Shown here piece after piece: positions 1 to 6,541 of a stretch of DNA of 11,143 nucleotides; position 1 is the stretch's first letter, and the number at the start of each line of letters is the position of its first letter. The position numbers were made by a program, and so were the translations under genes. Below the pieces are notes generated by a model that was not told the DNA's origin, made no database searches, and saw nothing but the letters and a program-made list of their open reading frames with translations. The stretch lies in assembly GCA_023426855.1 (NCBI GenBank), contig JAEZBU010000061.1, forward strand, positions 1-11,143, read 5' to 3'. Source of the DNA: Pseudomonadota bacterium (GTDB taxonomy: Bacteria; Pseudomonadota; Alphaproteobacteria; Rhizobiales; Hyphomicrobiaceae).

Positions 1-80
1 AAGTATTCGGCTGAAAGCCTTGCTTCGAGAAGTTTTATGTTTGCAGGAATGTCGTCGACAACCAATACGCGCGCCGTCAT
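1..80 (-). CDS. pleD: PleD response regulator / diguanylate cyclase, N-terminal fragment (runs off the window)
   Basis: Only the first 26 codons are present. They read as the start of a CheY-like receiver domain: beta-1 ends in VLVVDD, with the acidic pair at residues 9-10, followed by IPAN and the helix KLLEARLSAEY. This is the characteristic opening of PleD, which in known members has two receiver domains and a C-terminal GGDEF domain that makes cyclic-di-GMP during the swarmer-to-stalked transition. The start lies 8 bases after the divK stop codon. A Shine-Dalgarno-like AGGG overlaps that stop (TAGGG), so the two are very probably co-transcribed and translationally coupled. The GGDEF part lies outside the window, so the identification rests on the N-terminus and on the divK-pleD order. 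Confidence 0.88.
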   Translation of the reverse strand, partial: MTARVLVVDDIPANIKLLEARLSAEY

Positions 81-88
81 GGCAAACC

Positions 89-478
89 CTACACAGAACT
101 GACAGGTACCCGCGCATCTCCAATGAATCGGTGAATGGTCTGTATGAATCCATTCACCGAAATTGGTTTTGAGATATAGGCCTCGCAGCCCCCCTCCCGA
201 ATGCGCTCTTCATCGCCTTTCATTGCGAAGGCCGTTACGGCGATGACAGGGATTTCCCGCAGATCGTCATCGTCTTTCAGCCACTTAGTGACTTCGAGGC
301 CCGACACCTCGGGCAACTGTATATCCATCAGAATCAGGTCGGGGCGGTGATCCCGAGCGAGTTGCAGCGCATCGATACCGTTGCGCGTCTGCAGCGTCGC
401 GTAGCCATGCGCGTCGAGAAGATCGTGGAAGAGCTTCATATTGAGCTCGTTATCCTCCACAATCAGCACGACCTTCAC
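89..478 (-). CDS. divK: DivK single-domain response regulator
   Basis: DivK is a stand-alone receiver phosphorylated by DivJ and dephosphorylated by PleC; it acts through DivL/CckA on CtrA. With the GTG start at 476-478 the protein is 129 residues, close to the roughly 125-130 usual for the family. Visible are the acidic pocket (E8, D9), the phosphoacceptor D52 in LILMDIQLPEVSG, T82 in VTAFAM and K104 in SKPIS. The helix after beta-1, NELNMKLFHDLL, is a DivK signature. The start is uncertain. The GTG aligns with family N-termini but has only a distant GGGGA upstream, while an in-frame ATG at 557-559 has a much better AGGTGGGG and would add 27 residues with no match in DivK proteins I know. 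pleD follows after 8 bases. A CtrA-type box lies upstream at 624-638. Confidence 0.95.
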   Translation of the reverse strand: MKVVLIVEDNELNMKLFHDLLDAHGYATLQTRNGIDALQLARDHRPDLILMDIQLPEVSGLEVTKWLKDDDDLREIPVIAVTAFAMKGDEERIREGGCEAYISKPISVNGFIQTIHRFIGDARVPVSSV

Positions 479-623
479 GGCGCGTTGTCCCCGCGCCTTC
501 AGATCATTGATGATCCCGCTACGATCCTGGTAATTCATGGCGTTGGCCAACTCACCCATGCCCCACCTAACTCTTGCACCGATTCGAAGGGCGCACAGCA
601 GGGGGCAGTGTCCCCTCGAAGCT

Positions 624-638
624 GTAACCAACAGTTAA
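624..638. promoter_or_regulatory. CtrA-type binding site between divK and the DUF3572 gene
   Basis: The plus strand reads GTAA-N7-TTAA, so the minus strand reads TTAA-N7-TTAC. This is one mismatch from the CtrA consensus TTAA-N7-TTAA. It lies in the divergent promoter region, 20 bases upstream of a TATAAT on the plus strand, so its right half occupies the -35 position, as in known CtrA-activated promoters. On the minus strand it is 64 bases before the upstream divK ATG (559) and 145 bases before the GTG (478), with no clear -10. divK is a known CtrA-regulated gene in Caulobacter. Binding here is inferred from the motif only. Confidence 0.6.
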
Positions 639-658
639 AGGTGTACAGTCATGCGAAA

Positions 659-664
659 TATAAT
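659..664 (+). promoter_or_regulatory. Consensus -10 box (TATAAT) for the DUF3572-kinase pair
   Basis: A perfect TATAAT lies 14 bases before the ATG of the DUF3572 gene. The matching -35 position is TTAAAG (635-640, spacer 18), which coincides with the right half of the CtrA-type box. The predicted transcription start near 671 leaves only about 8 untranslated bases. Confidence 0.5.
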
Positions 665-678
665 CCGGGTGCAGAATT

Positions 679-987
679 ATGACTTTCAGAAACAAAGTTA
701 AGCGGCTGTCACTGGAAGACGCGGAGGTCATTGGGCTCAATGCCTTAGCCTTTTTGGCAGAGGATGAAGCGCGTCTGGGCCGCTTTCTGGCGCTCACCGG
801 CCTGTCAGTGGAGGAACTGCGGCAGAGCGCCGGCTCCACAGGTATAACGTCGGCCGTGCTCGAATATATCACCGGCGATGAATCGCTTCTTCTTGTCTTC
901 GCAGCCTCCGCTTCGCTGGCGCCGGAGATGATTCCGCAAGCTCTCTCGGTATTGTCTGGTCCATCGTCACACGGATATGACGAATGA
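679..987 (+). CDS. DUF3572 family small protein of unknown function
   Basis: This 102-residue soluble, mostly helical protein matches the DUF3572 pattern common in alphaproteobacteria. It has an N-terminal helix with ALAFLAEDEARLGRFLALTG (about residues 23-42), then SVEELRQSAG, and a second conserved block, GDESLLLVFAA (about residues 66-76). It has no signal peptide, no membrane segment and no cysteines. No biochemical function is known to me. It is divergent from divK, an arrangement I recall from related genomes, and its TGA stop overlaps the ATG of the downstream ROK kinase (ATGA at 984-987), implying translational coupling. The upstream region has no good Shine-Dalgarno, and the predicted 5' leader is only about 8 bases. 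The ATG at 679 is the only sensible start. Confidence 0.85.
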   Translation: MTFRNKVKRLSLEDAEVIGLNALAFLAEDEARLGRFLALTGLSVEELRQSAGSTGITSAVLEYITGDESLLLVFAASASLAPEMIPQALSVLSGPSSHGYDE

Positions 988-1922
988 CTGACGGTGTTGA
1001 AACGAAACTCCGGATCGGAATTGATCTGGGCGGCACCAAGATTGCGGGTATTGCGCTGCGCGCTGACGATACTGTCGCCGCCGAGTTCCGCATGTCGGCG
1101 CCGCGCGACAACTACACGAAAACACTGCACGCCATTCGCAGCGTTGTTCTGCACCTGGAGGAGGTGGCGGGCGAACGTGGAACCGTGGGCGTCGGCATGC
1201 CGGGCTCAATCGCGCCGGGTAATCGTCTGGCGCAGAACGCAAATTCTACCTGGCTCAATGGTCAGCCATTCGATCGGGATCTTGCCGAATGCCTCCAGCG
1301 CGAGGTGCGGCTGGCCAATGACGCCAACTGCTTCGCGCTGTCGGAGGCCATCGACGGCGCGGCGGCGGGAGCGCGTAGCGTATTCGGCATCATTCTCGGC
1401 ACCGGCTGCGGCGGCGGTCTCGTCATCGACGGGCGGCTGATCAACGGTCCGCGCGGCATTACCGGCGAATGGGGACACAACTCCCTGCCCTGGCCCAGCG
1501 CAGAGGAAGTGCCGGGGCCGCGTTGCTGGTGCGGCCGCTTGGGCTGCATGGAGACATGGGTGTCGGGTCCGGCGCTTGCCGCAGAACATGCCCGCGAAAC
1601 TGGCATCGCGATCGATTCCGTGGAGATCGCGACCAAGGCTGCAGCCGGAGATGCAAATGCGCGCGCCAGCCTGAACCGCCACGCCTCGCGATTGGCGCGC
1701 GGTCTGGCGCAGATCGTCAACGTCATCGACCCCGACGTGATCGTGATCGGTGGCGGCTTGAGCCAGCTTCAGCACCTGTACGCCGAGGTACCTGCGCTGA
1801 TGGCGCCCTATGTGTTCAGCGACGATGCACTGGTGGATCTGCGACCGCCCAAATGGGGCGATGCCAGCGGCGTGCGTGGCGCCGCCTGGCTATGGGGGCA
1901 CACGTCAGCCGATTGCGCGTAA
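984..1922 (+). CDS. mak: ROK family sugar kinase, Mak/fructokinase-like
   Basis: The gene encodes 312 residues; E. coli Mak is about 302. It probably phosphorylates a hexose, with fructose most likely, using ATP in the cytoplasm. Visible motifs in order are the phosphate-binding GIDLGGTK (12-19), the VGMPG segment (70-74), RLANDANCFA with catalytic D113, the glycine-rich IILGTGCGGG (136-145), and the ROK zinc site GEWGH (H165) with CxCGxxGCxE (C181, C183, C188). VIVIGGG near the C-terminus closes the ATPase fold. The blocks around NDANC and GEWGHN are closer to Mak/fructokinase than to glucokinase or NagK, but the exact sugar cannot be fixed from motifs. The start overlaps the DUF3572 stop by ATGA. 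It converges on eipB with only 13 bases between stops and no visible terminator. Confidence 0.88.
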   Translation: MTDGVETKLRIGIDLGGTKIAGIALRADDTVAAEFRMSAPRDNYTKTLHAIRSVVLHLEEVAGERGTVGVGMPGSIAPGNRLAQNANSTWLNGQPFDRDLAECLQREVRLANDANCFALSEAIDGAAAGARSVFGIILGTGCGGGLVIDGRLINGPRGITGEWGHNSLPWPSAEEVPGPRCWCGRLGCMETWVSGPALAAEHARETGIAIDSVEIATKAAAGDANARASLNRHASRLARGLAQIVNVIDPDVIVIGGGLSQLQHLYAEVPALMAPYVFSDDALVDLRPPKWGDASGVRGAAWLWGHTSADCA

Positions 1923-1935
1923 GGCATCCGGGAGC

Positions 1936-2793
1936 TTACTTCTTCGCCGGATCGCACTTTCCAGGTTCAAGCATGATCAGCTCCTTCAGATCGCCGCGGA
2001 TCGAGAAGTCGCCATAGTCGATGCGGATGCGGCGCGATACGCCGTTATCGAAAAACACGAACGCCAGTTCGTAAGATGGCACCGCGTCCTCGTTCTCCTT
2101 GCCGCGATCGTAGTAGCTGAGCGCGATCGGCCAGGCGGCCAACCCGTCCAGAACGCTGGCACTGCCCACTTCGGGCAGTGATTTGTTGTAGCCCGGCTCC
2201 CGCTTGGTTCCGATGTAAGCGTGGGTGGCATAGACTTTCTCGCCCTTTTCGGACGCATCGAACAGATCGGCGGTGAACGTCGTCTTGCCGTCCCGCGCCG
2301 CGCCGAGCAACTGCATCGAATGCTGGATTGGGAACAGCGTGTTGACGGGCAGCTTGTTCACTTTCTTCTTCGGACGGGTGATCTCGACGCGGATCTCGGG
2401 CGGGCTTTTACGCCGCGTGGCTTCGCCCGACGTCTGATCCTGCAGCGCGTCGTCGCGATACTGGCTCGAGTTGAAGCGGAACCTGTCGCCGGCCAGATCT
2501 TCCCAGCTCGACGAGCGCATATCGCTCACGCTGACCTGGCCTTCCTGGTTGGTGGTGCGCGTGACGAAGCGCATGCTCTGCGTGAAACCGTCACACGTCG
2601 AACCAGTCAGTTCGTAGACCATCCGGCCGCTCAGCTCGGACATACCAGCCCCGGCGCGTGCCGCCACCAGTGCGATGTCATAGATCGCGCGATGCGGCGT
2701 AAGCACAGCGGGATTCGCGGTGGCGACCGAAGCGCTGATCGCCGTTGCGACAAACGCCATCCCCGCCGCCAACGCCCTCGACTCTACGTACAT
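1936..2793 (-). CDS. eipB: EipB/DUF1849 periplasmic envelope-integrity protein
   Basis: This matches the DUF1849 family. Its studied member, Brucella EipB, is a periplasmic beta-spiral protein needed for envelope integrity and linked genetically to the TPR protein TtpA. The chosen start gives 285 residues and has a good GGGAG seven bases upstream; an ATG at 2820 would add nine residues without a comparable site. Residues 1-26 form a signal peptide with a hydrophobic core (ALAAGMAFVATAISAS), with likely cleavage after ATA. The mature protein opens with HRAIYDI, and TGSTCDGF carries C67. C280 lies five residues from the C-terminus (GKCDPAKK). These two cysteines match the conserved disulfide of EipB. 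The gene converges on the ROK kinase and is divergent from the phosphodiesterase. Confidence 0.92.
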   Translation of the reverse strand: MYVESRALAAGMAFVATAISASVATANPAVLTPHRAIYDIALVAARAGAGMSELSGRMVYELTGSTCDGFTQSMRFVTRTTNQEGQVSVSDMRSSSWEDLAGDRFRFNSSQYRDDALQDQTSGEATRRKSPPEIRVEITRPKKKVNKLPVNTLFPIQHSMQLLGAARDGKTTFTADLFDASEKGEKVYATHAYIGTKREPGYNKSLPEVGSASVLDGLAAWPIALSYYDRGKENEDAVPSYELAFVFFDNGVSRRIRIDYGDFSIRGDLKELIMLEPGKCDPAKK

Positions 2794-2950
2794 TCGGTAT
2801 CTCCCGCGAGTTGGCCGCACGCCTCGCTTGGCCGAAAGCCTAGAGCGCCGTTGGCGGATTGCAAAGTAGACAGTGCCGTATCAATCAGTTCGTGGTTTCT
2901 TTGTACGGTAAAAGTGTCGTTCACATAGCCGCTCGCCAGAGAACTCTCAT

Positions 2951-3706
2951 ATGTTTGATCGAAGCCAGTTCATTCGACCGATCGCGCATCGTGGGCTGCA
3001 TGACGCGTCGGCGGGTTTGTTGGAGAATACGGCACCCGCATTCCTCGCCGGCATAGCGCGAGGATACGGCCTGGAATGTGACCTGCGCCCGGCGATCGAC
3101 GGCACTCCATTCGTGTTCCATGACGATCGGCTGGATCGCCTAGTCGATGCCACCGGCCTTTTCGAAACGCGCACACCAAGCGAGCTGTCGAGCCTGCGCT
3201 ACCGTGGTCAAAGCACGCACATTTTGACCTATGCCGAATTTCTCGAGCTTGCCGGCGGCAAGGTGCCTTTGCTGGTCGAGATCAAGAGCGAATGGGATGC
3301 GCCCGATCCCCGCTTCCTGAAATCCATCGCGGAGCAGTCGCTTGCCTACCACGGGCCGCTGGCGCTGATGTCGTTCGATCCGGCGGTCATCATCGCGATG
3401 AAAGATTTAGCCCCCAGCCTGCCGCGTGGCATCATCTCCGGACACTACGACGGGCCGCACTGGTGGCCCGACAAGATCGATGCCGAGCGCGCCTTCCGCC
3501 TCACCCATTGCCTGGAATCCGGGCCTGCCGAGCCGAATTTCATAGCCTACGATATCAAGGCATTGCCGACCCCGGTGACCCGGTTTGCACGCGAGGTCAT
3601 GGGTCTGCCGCTGTTCACCTGGACAGTCCGCACCGAAGCGCAATTGCAGCGGGCGGCAACCTGGGCCGACGCGCCGATATTCGAAGGCTGCACGCCATTG
3701 CGATAG
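2951..3706 (+). CDS. Glycerophosphodiester phosphodiesterase (GDPD/UgpQ type)
   Basis: The enzyme hydrolyses deacylated phospholipid headgroup diesters to glycerol-3-phosphate and an alcohol. At 251 residues it has the single-domain TIM-barrel size. Catalytic and metal-site motifs are present: AHRG (H13, R14), ENTAPAF (E25, N26), ECDLR (E42, D44), the second catalytic histidine in FVFHDD (H57, D58), and VEIK (E110, K112). The C-terminal FTWTV and IFEG blocks are typical of the barrel's last strands. There is no signal peptide, so it is cytoplasmic like UgpQ rather than periplasmic like GlpQ. The ribosome site is weak (AGAGAA about ten bases upstream). The 157-base gap to eipB must hold divergent promoters, but I could not pick convincing boxes. 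An SMR gene remnant lies directly downstream. Confidence 0.93.
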   Translation: MFDRSQFIRPIAHRGLHDASAGLLENTAPAFLAGIARGYGLECDLRPAIDGTPFVFHDDRLDRLVDATGLFETRTPSELSSLRYRGQSTHILTYAEFLELAGGKVPLLVEIKSEWDAPDPRFLKSIAEQSLAYHGPLALMSFDPAVIIAMKDLAPSLPRGIISGHYDGPHWWPDKIDAERAFRLTHCLESGPAEPNFIAYDIKALPTPVTRFAREVMGLPLFTWTVRTEAQLQRAATWADAPIFEGCTPLR

Positions 3707-3748
3707 CAGTGCAAAAACCATGCTTGAACCTGCCGATTATTGTCCTAA

Positions 3749-3874
3749 GTCGCGGTGGGTACGGCTATTCTCGGCATGTTGCTGCTTGACGAACCTCGCG
3801 CTGCCACGCGCGTCGCCTGTCTCGGGCTTATCGTCGCCGGGGGGCTCGGCCTCAAAATTCTCGATCACGCATGA
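3749..3874 (+). pseudogene. C-terminal remnant of a small multidrug resistance (SMR/SugE-like) transporter
   Basis: The frame beginning at 3749 reads VAVGTAILGMLLLDEPR, continues through a second hydrophobic stretch with ACLGLIVAGGLGLKIL, and ends in DHA and TGA at 3872-3874. This is the pattern of the last part of TM3, the short loop and TM4 of SMR proteins (family about 105-110 residues). Only 41 codons remain. An in-frame TAA lies immediately upstream at 3746-3748, and the 39 bases between that and the phosphodiesterase stop cannot hold the missing TM1 to early TM3. I read it as a 5'-truncated, dead gene left by a deletion. A GTG at 3755 could in principle start a 40-residue peptide, but no ribosome site supports it. 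The fragment lies inside an otherwise ordinary plus-strand gene run. Confidence 0.72.
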
Positions 3875-3900
3875 CGCAGTGATCCCGGCCGTCAGTCGTC

Positions 3901-3906
3901 TATAAT
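3901..3906 (+). promoter_or_regulatory. Candidate -10 box (TATAAT) for the FemAB-like gene
   Basis: A perfect TATAAT lies 27 bases after the end of the SMR remnant and 31 bases before the preferred start codon at 3938. No convincing -35 is present at 16-18 bases. The predicted transcription start near 3913 would exclude the ATG at 3914 as a start and supports the one at 3938. Confidence 0.45.
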
Positions 3907-3937
3907 TGCTGCGATGCGGCCGCTCCAGGGAGACGAC

Positions 3938-5125
3938 ATGGATGCCAGCGCCAATGCGGTAGTCCAGGTTGCGGCTTCGATCGCCGAGATCGAAGCCGCA
4001 CAATGGGATGCCTGCGCCAATCCCGATCCGTCCGTTATGAACCCGTTCGTCAGCCACGCCTTCCTGAAGGCGCTGGAGGATGCCGGAACGGTAACGCCGC
4101 GCACCGGCTGGATGCCGCGCCATCTCGCCTTGCAGGACGCCGATGGGGCGGTGGCGGCCGTCATGCCTTGCTACCTCAAGGGCCATAGCCGCGGCGAGTA
4201 CGTGTTCGACCAGGGTTGGGCGGAAGCTTACGAGCAGGCCGGCGGTGACTATTACCCGAAATTGCTATGCGCGGTGCCGTTCACGCCGGTTCCGGGGCCT
4301 CGCCTGTTGGCCGGATCTGGCCCTGGCCGAGAGGACCGGGCGCGCACCATCGCCACCGCCGCCGTTCAACTCGCCCAGCAGCTCAACGTCTCGTCCCTGC
4401 ACGTCAACTTCCTCACCGAAGCCGAGTGGCAGATGCTGGCGCCCGCGGGCTTCCTCCAGCGCACGGACCAGCAGTTTCACTGGCGTAACGCCGGCTACGC
4501 GACGTTCGATGATTTCCTCGCAGACCTCGCATCACGCAAGCGCAAGGCGGTGCGAAAAGAGCGCCTGGAAGCGTTGTCCAACGGGTTGACCATCGAGCTG
4601 ATCACCGGCTCCGACATCACCGAAGCGCATTGGGACGCCTTCTTCGCATTCTACCAGGAGACAGGGTCGCGCAAGTGGGGACGTCCTTATCTCAATCGGA
4701 AATTCTTCTCGCTGCTCGGTGACGCGATGGCAGACCGCTGTTTGCTGATCATGGCGCGACGCGGCGATCGCTACGTCGCCGGCGCGCTCAACATGATCGG
4801 CGGCGACTGCCTGTATGGCCGCTACTGGGGCGCCATCGAGCACCACCCCTACCTGCATTTCGAGATCTGCTATTATCAGGCGATCGACTTCGCCATCGCG
4901 CATGGCCTCGCCCGCGTCGAAGCCGGTGCCCAGGGCGACCACAAACTCGCGCGCGGCTACATGCCGACGCCGACCTATTCGTCACACTGGATCGCCGACC
5001 GCAATTTCCGCCGTGCGGTTGCGCGCTATCTGGATGGCGAGCGCCGGCATGTCGCCGAAAGCGTTGAGCTGCTGGCTGGCTACGGCCCGTTTCGGAAAAC
5101 CGCAGCCGAAGACGAAGCAATCTGA
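3938..5125 (+). CDS. FemAB-like / DUF482 protein (GNAT-fold, COG3146 type)
   Basis: The protein has 395 residues and matches the DUF482 (FemAB_like, PF04339) family, often annotated GNAT N-acetyltransferase or peptidoglycan biosynthesis/recognition protein. The actual substrate is unknown. Family hallmarks are NPFVSHAFLKALE near the N-terminus, GWMPRHL, YVFDQGWA, YYPKL with VPFTPVPGPRLL, SLHVNFL, then a basic SRKRKAVRKER helix, GRPYLNR, GRYWG, LHFEICYYQAI and VEAGAQGDHK with RGYMP. It has no signal peptide or membrane segment, so it is cytoplasmic or membrane-peripheral. The start at 3938 is chosen because AGGGAG lies five bases upstream and a TATAAT at 3901 places transcription near 3913; the ATG at 3914 would add eight residues. 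The HIT gene follows after 51 bases. Confidence 0.88.
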   Translation: MDASANAVVQVAASIAEIEAAQWDACANPDPSVMNPFVSHAFLKALEDAGTVTPRTGWMPRHLALQDADGAVAAVMPCYLKGHSRGEYVFDQGWAEAYEQAGGDYYPKLLCAVPFTPVPGPRLLAGSGPGREDRARTIATAAVQLAQQLNVSSLHVNFLTEAEWQMLAPAGFLQRTDQQFHWRNAGYATFDDFLADLASRKRKAVRKERLEALSNGLTIELITGSDITEAHWDAFFAFYQETGSRKWGRPYLNRKFFSLLGDAMADRCLLIMARRGDRYVAGALNMIGGDCLYGRYWGAIEHHPYLHFEICYYQAIDFAIAHGLARVEAGAQGDHKLARGYMPTPTYSSHWIADRNFRRAVARYLDGERRHVAESVELLAGYGPFRKTAAEDEAI

Positions 5126-5176
5126 TACGAAACGCCTGAACTTCGCAAAGCTCGATACGCGAGAAGGATCATGCCG

Positions 5177-5599
5177 ATGGCCTACGACGACAGCAACGTG
5201 TTCGCGAAAATCCTGCGAGGCGAATTGCCGGCACACAAAATCTACGAGGATGACGATACATTCGCATTCATGGACATCATGCCCCGCGCTGACGGCCATT
5301 CACTCGTCATCCCGAAGACGCCCGCCCGCAACGTATTCGATGCTTCTCCTCAGCAGCTTGCTGCCTGCCTCTCGACCGTGCAGCGGATCGCCAAGGCCAG
5401 CATGACCGCCTTCGACGCCCAGGGCATCACCATCCAGCAGTTCAATGAGCCGGCCGGCGGACAGGTCGTCTTCCATCTGCATTTTCACGTCATTCCACGC
5501 TGGGATGGCATCAAGCTCGGACCGCACACGGGCCAGATGGAAAAGCCCGACATCCTGTCGACCAATGCGGAAAAGCTCCGCCGCGCGCTGGCGGCTTGA
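5177..5599 (+). CDS. HIT family nucleotide-binding hydrolase (Hint-like)
   Basis: This small cytoplasmic hydrolase of the histidine-triad family acts on nucleoside phosphoramidates, adenylated substrates or dinucleotides. It has 140 residues. The opening SNVFAKILRGELPAHKIYEDD is cleanly of the HIT type, DGHSLVIPK carries a conserved histidine (H41), QFNEPAGGQVV precedes the active site, and the triad HLHFHVIPR gives H100, H102 and H104, the central one being the expected nucleophile. Two ATGs lie six bases apart at 5171 and 5177. AAGGA at 5164-5168 is two bases from the first and eight from the second, so the second is preferred and also matches family N-termini. The endogenous substrate is unknown. 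Confidence 0.92.
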   Translation: MAYDDSNVFAKILRGELPAHKIYEDDDTFAFMDIMPRADGHSLVIPKTPARNVFDASPQQLAACLSTVQRIAKASMTAFDAQGITIQQFNEPAGGQVVFHLHFHVIPRWDGIKLGPHTGQMEKPDILSTNAEKLRRALAA

Positions 5600-5684
5600 A
5601 TCGATTAGGCGGCACCCGATATCGAGACGACACGCGTGCTCATCCGCGCGCATTTTGCCGGGGGCTGCCAGCGAGGCTCTCATC

Positions 5685-6329
5685 ATGGCGCATATTCTCG
5701 TTGTCGGTGCCAGCCGCGGCACCGGGCTTGAGACGGTCAAGGCCGCACTGGCCGCCGGTCATCGGGTGCGCGCGCTGGCCCGCTCGGCACGCGATATGCC
5801 GATCGAGGATCCGCGATTGGAGAAAGTCGCCGGTGATGCCACCGACAGATCCACGCTGACCGACAGCCTTATCGGCATCGAAGCTGTGATCATGACGGTC
5901 GGCGTCACGCCCAGCGCCTCGCGCATCATCTCGGGCACACACCTGTTCTCGAACGCAACCCGCGCCCTGATCGACGCCATGGACGAAACGGGCGTCAGAC
6001 GGCTCGTTGCCGTCACAGGTATCGGCGCTGGCGATAGCCGCGGGCACGGCGGCGTGCCGTACGATTGGTTCTTCTTCCCGCTGCTGCTGAAGCGCATTTA
6101 CGACGACAAGGACGTCCAGGAACGCATGATCATGAACAGCGATCTGGACTGGACCATCATCCGCCCCGGCCTGCTGACCAATGGTCCGGCCACTGGCAAT
6201 TATCGTGCGTTGACCGATCCGGTGACGTGGCGCGCCGATCGCATCAGCCGCGCGGATGTTGCGGACTTTCTGGTCAAGGAAACCACGCAACGCGCCTATA
6301 CCGGCAAAACGCCTGTCCTCATATCATAG
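5685..6329 (+). CDS. NAD(P)H-binding oxidoreductase, atypical SDR / NmrA-like
   Basis: This is a 214-residue Rossmann-fold protein. The dinucleotide-binding loop is VGASRGTG (G8, G12, G14), followed by a basic RALARSARD segment after beta-2 that would favour NADP(H), then GDATDRSTL and VIMTVG, typical of beta-3 and beta-4 in the NAD(P)H-binding (PF13460) group. VAVTGIGAG and DLDWTIIRPG are further conserved blocks. A classical YxxxK catalytic pair is not evident, which fits the atypical branch. The substrate is unknown. The start has GAGG eight bases upstream. It lies 85 bases after the HIT gene and is followed by a luciferase-like flavin enzyme; both look like additions to the GDPD-HIT-clpA neighbourhood. 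Confidence 0.85.
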   Translation: MAHILVVGASRGTGLETVKAALAAGHRVRALARSARDMPIEDPRLEKVAGDATDRSTLTDSLIGIEAVIMTVGVTPSASRIISGTHLFSNATRALIDAMDETGVRRLVAVTGIGAGDSRGHGGVPYDWFFFPLLLKRIYDDKDVQERMIMNSDLDWTIIRPGLLTNGPATGNYRALTDPVTWRADRISRADVADFLVKETTQRAYTGKTPVLIS

Positions 6330-6541
6330 CGCATCACCTTTCGGCCGTTCAGCACATCGGCAGGCCGCCCCAAGCCCGCACCACTTCACAGTCACGTCAT
6401 CGCCTGCCAGGTCGCTGTCTGCTTGAAAGTGGCCTCTGACGCCCAATATCGCGGTAGCAGAGCCACCCATCGGTGGACTGCACCTACCCCACCACCATCT
6501 TGATCGCCGCGAGGCTGCCGCCTCGCGAGGGAAACTTCCAG
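6330..6541. other. Intergenic stretch between the SDR and LLM genes
   Basis: This region of 212 bases has no supportable gene on either strand. It ends in a stem-loop next to the LLM ribosome site (6508-6527). A weak TTGAAA (6423-6428) with TATCGC eighteen bases later could be a promoter for the LLM gene, but the -10 is poor. I found no terminator for the SDR gene. Confidence 0.4.
6508..6530 (+). promoter_or_regulatory. Stem-loop / palindrome abutting the LLM ribosome binding site
   Basis: CGCGAGG (6508-6514) and CCTCGCG (6521-6527) form a perfect 7-bp stem with a six-base loop. The right arm, with the next three bases, also makes a perfect 10-bp palindrome, CCTCGCGAGG (6521-6530). The putative Shine-Dalgarno GAGGG (6527-6531) begins in the stem's last base, eleven bases before the ATG at 6542. 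It could reduce ribosome access or be a repressor half-site array. Neither role is shown. Confidence 0.45.

Noticed and set aside
567..1154. Long open frame on the minus strand across the DUF3572 gene and the kinase start
   Set aside because: Its translation is Arg/Ser/Ala-rich with no domain pattern, and it overlaps two well-supported plus-strand genes.
1206..1775. Open frames on the minus strand inside the ROK kinase
   Set aside because: Antisense shadows of a GC-rich gene; the kinase motifs fix the coding strand.
2794..2950. Promoter boxes between eipB and the phosphodiesterase
   Set aside because: TTGTAC (plus) and TTGATA (minus) were considered, but neither has an acceptable -10 at normal spacing.
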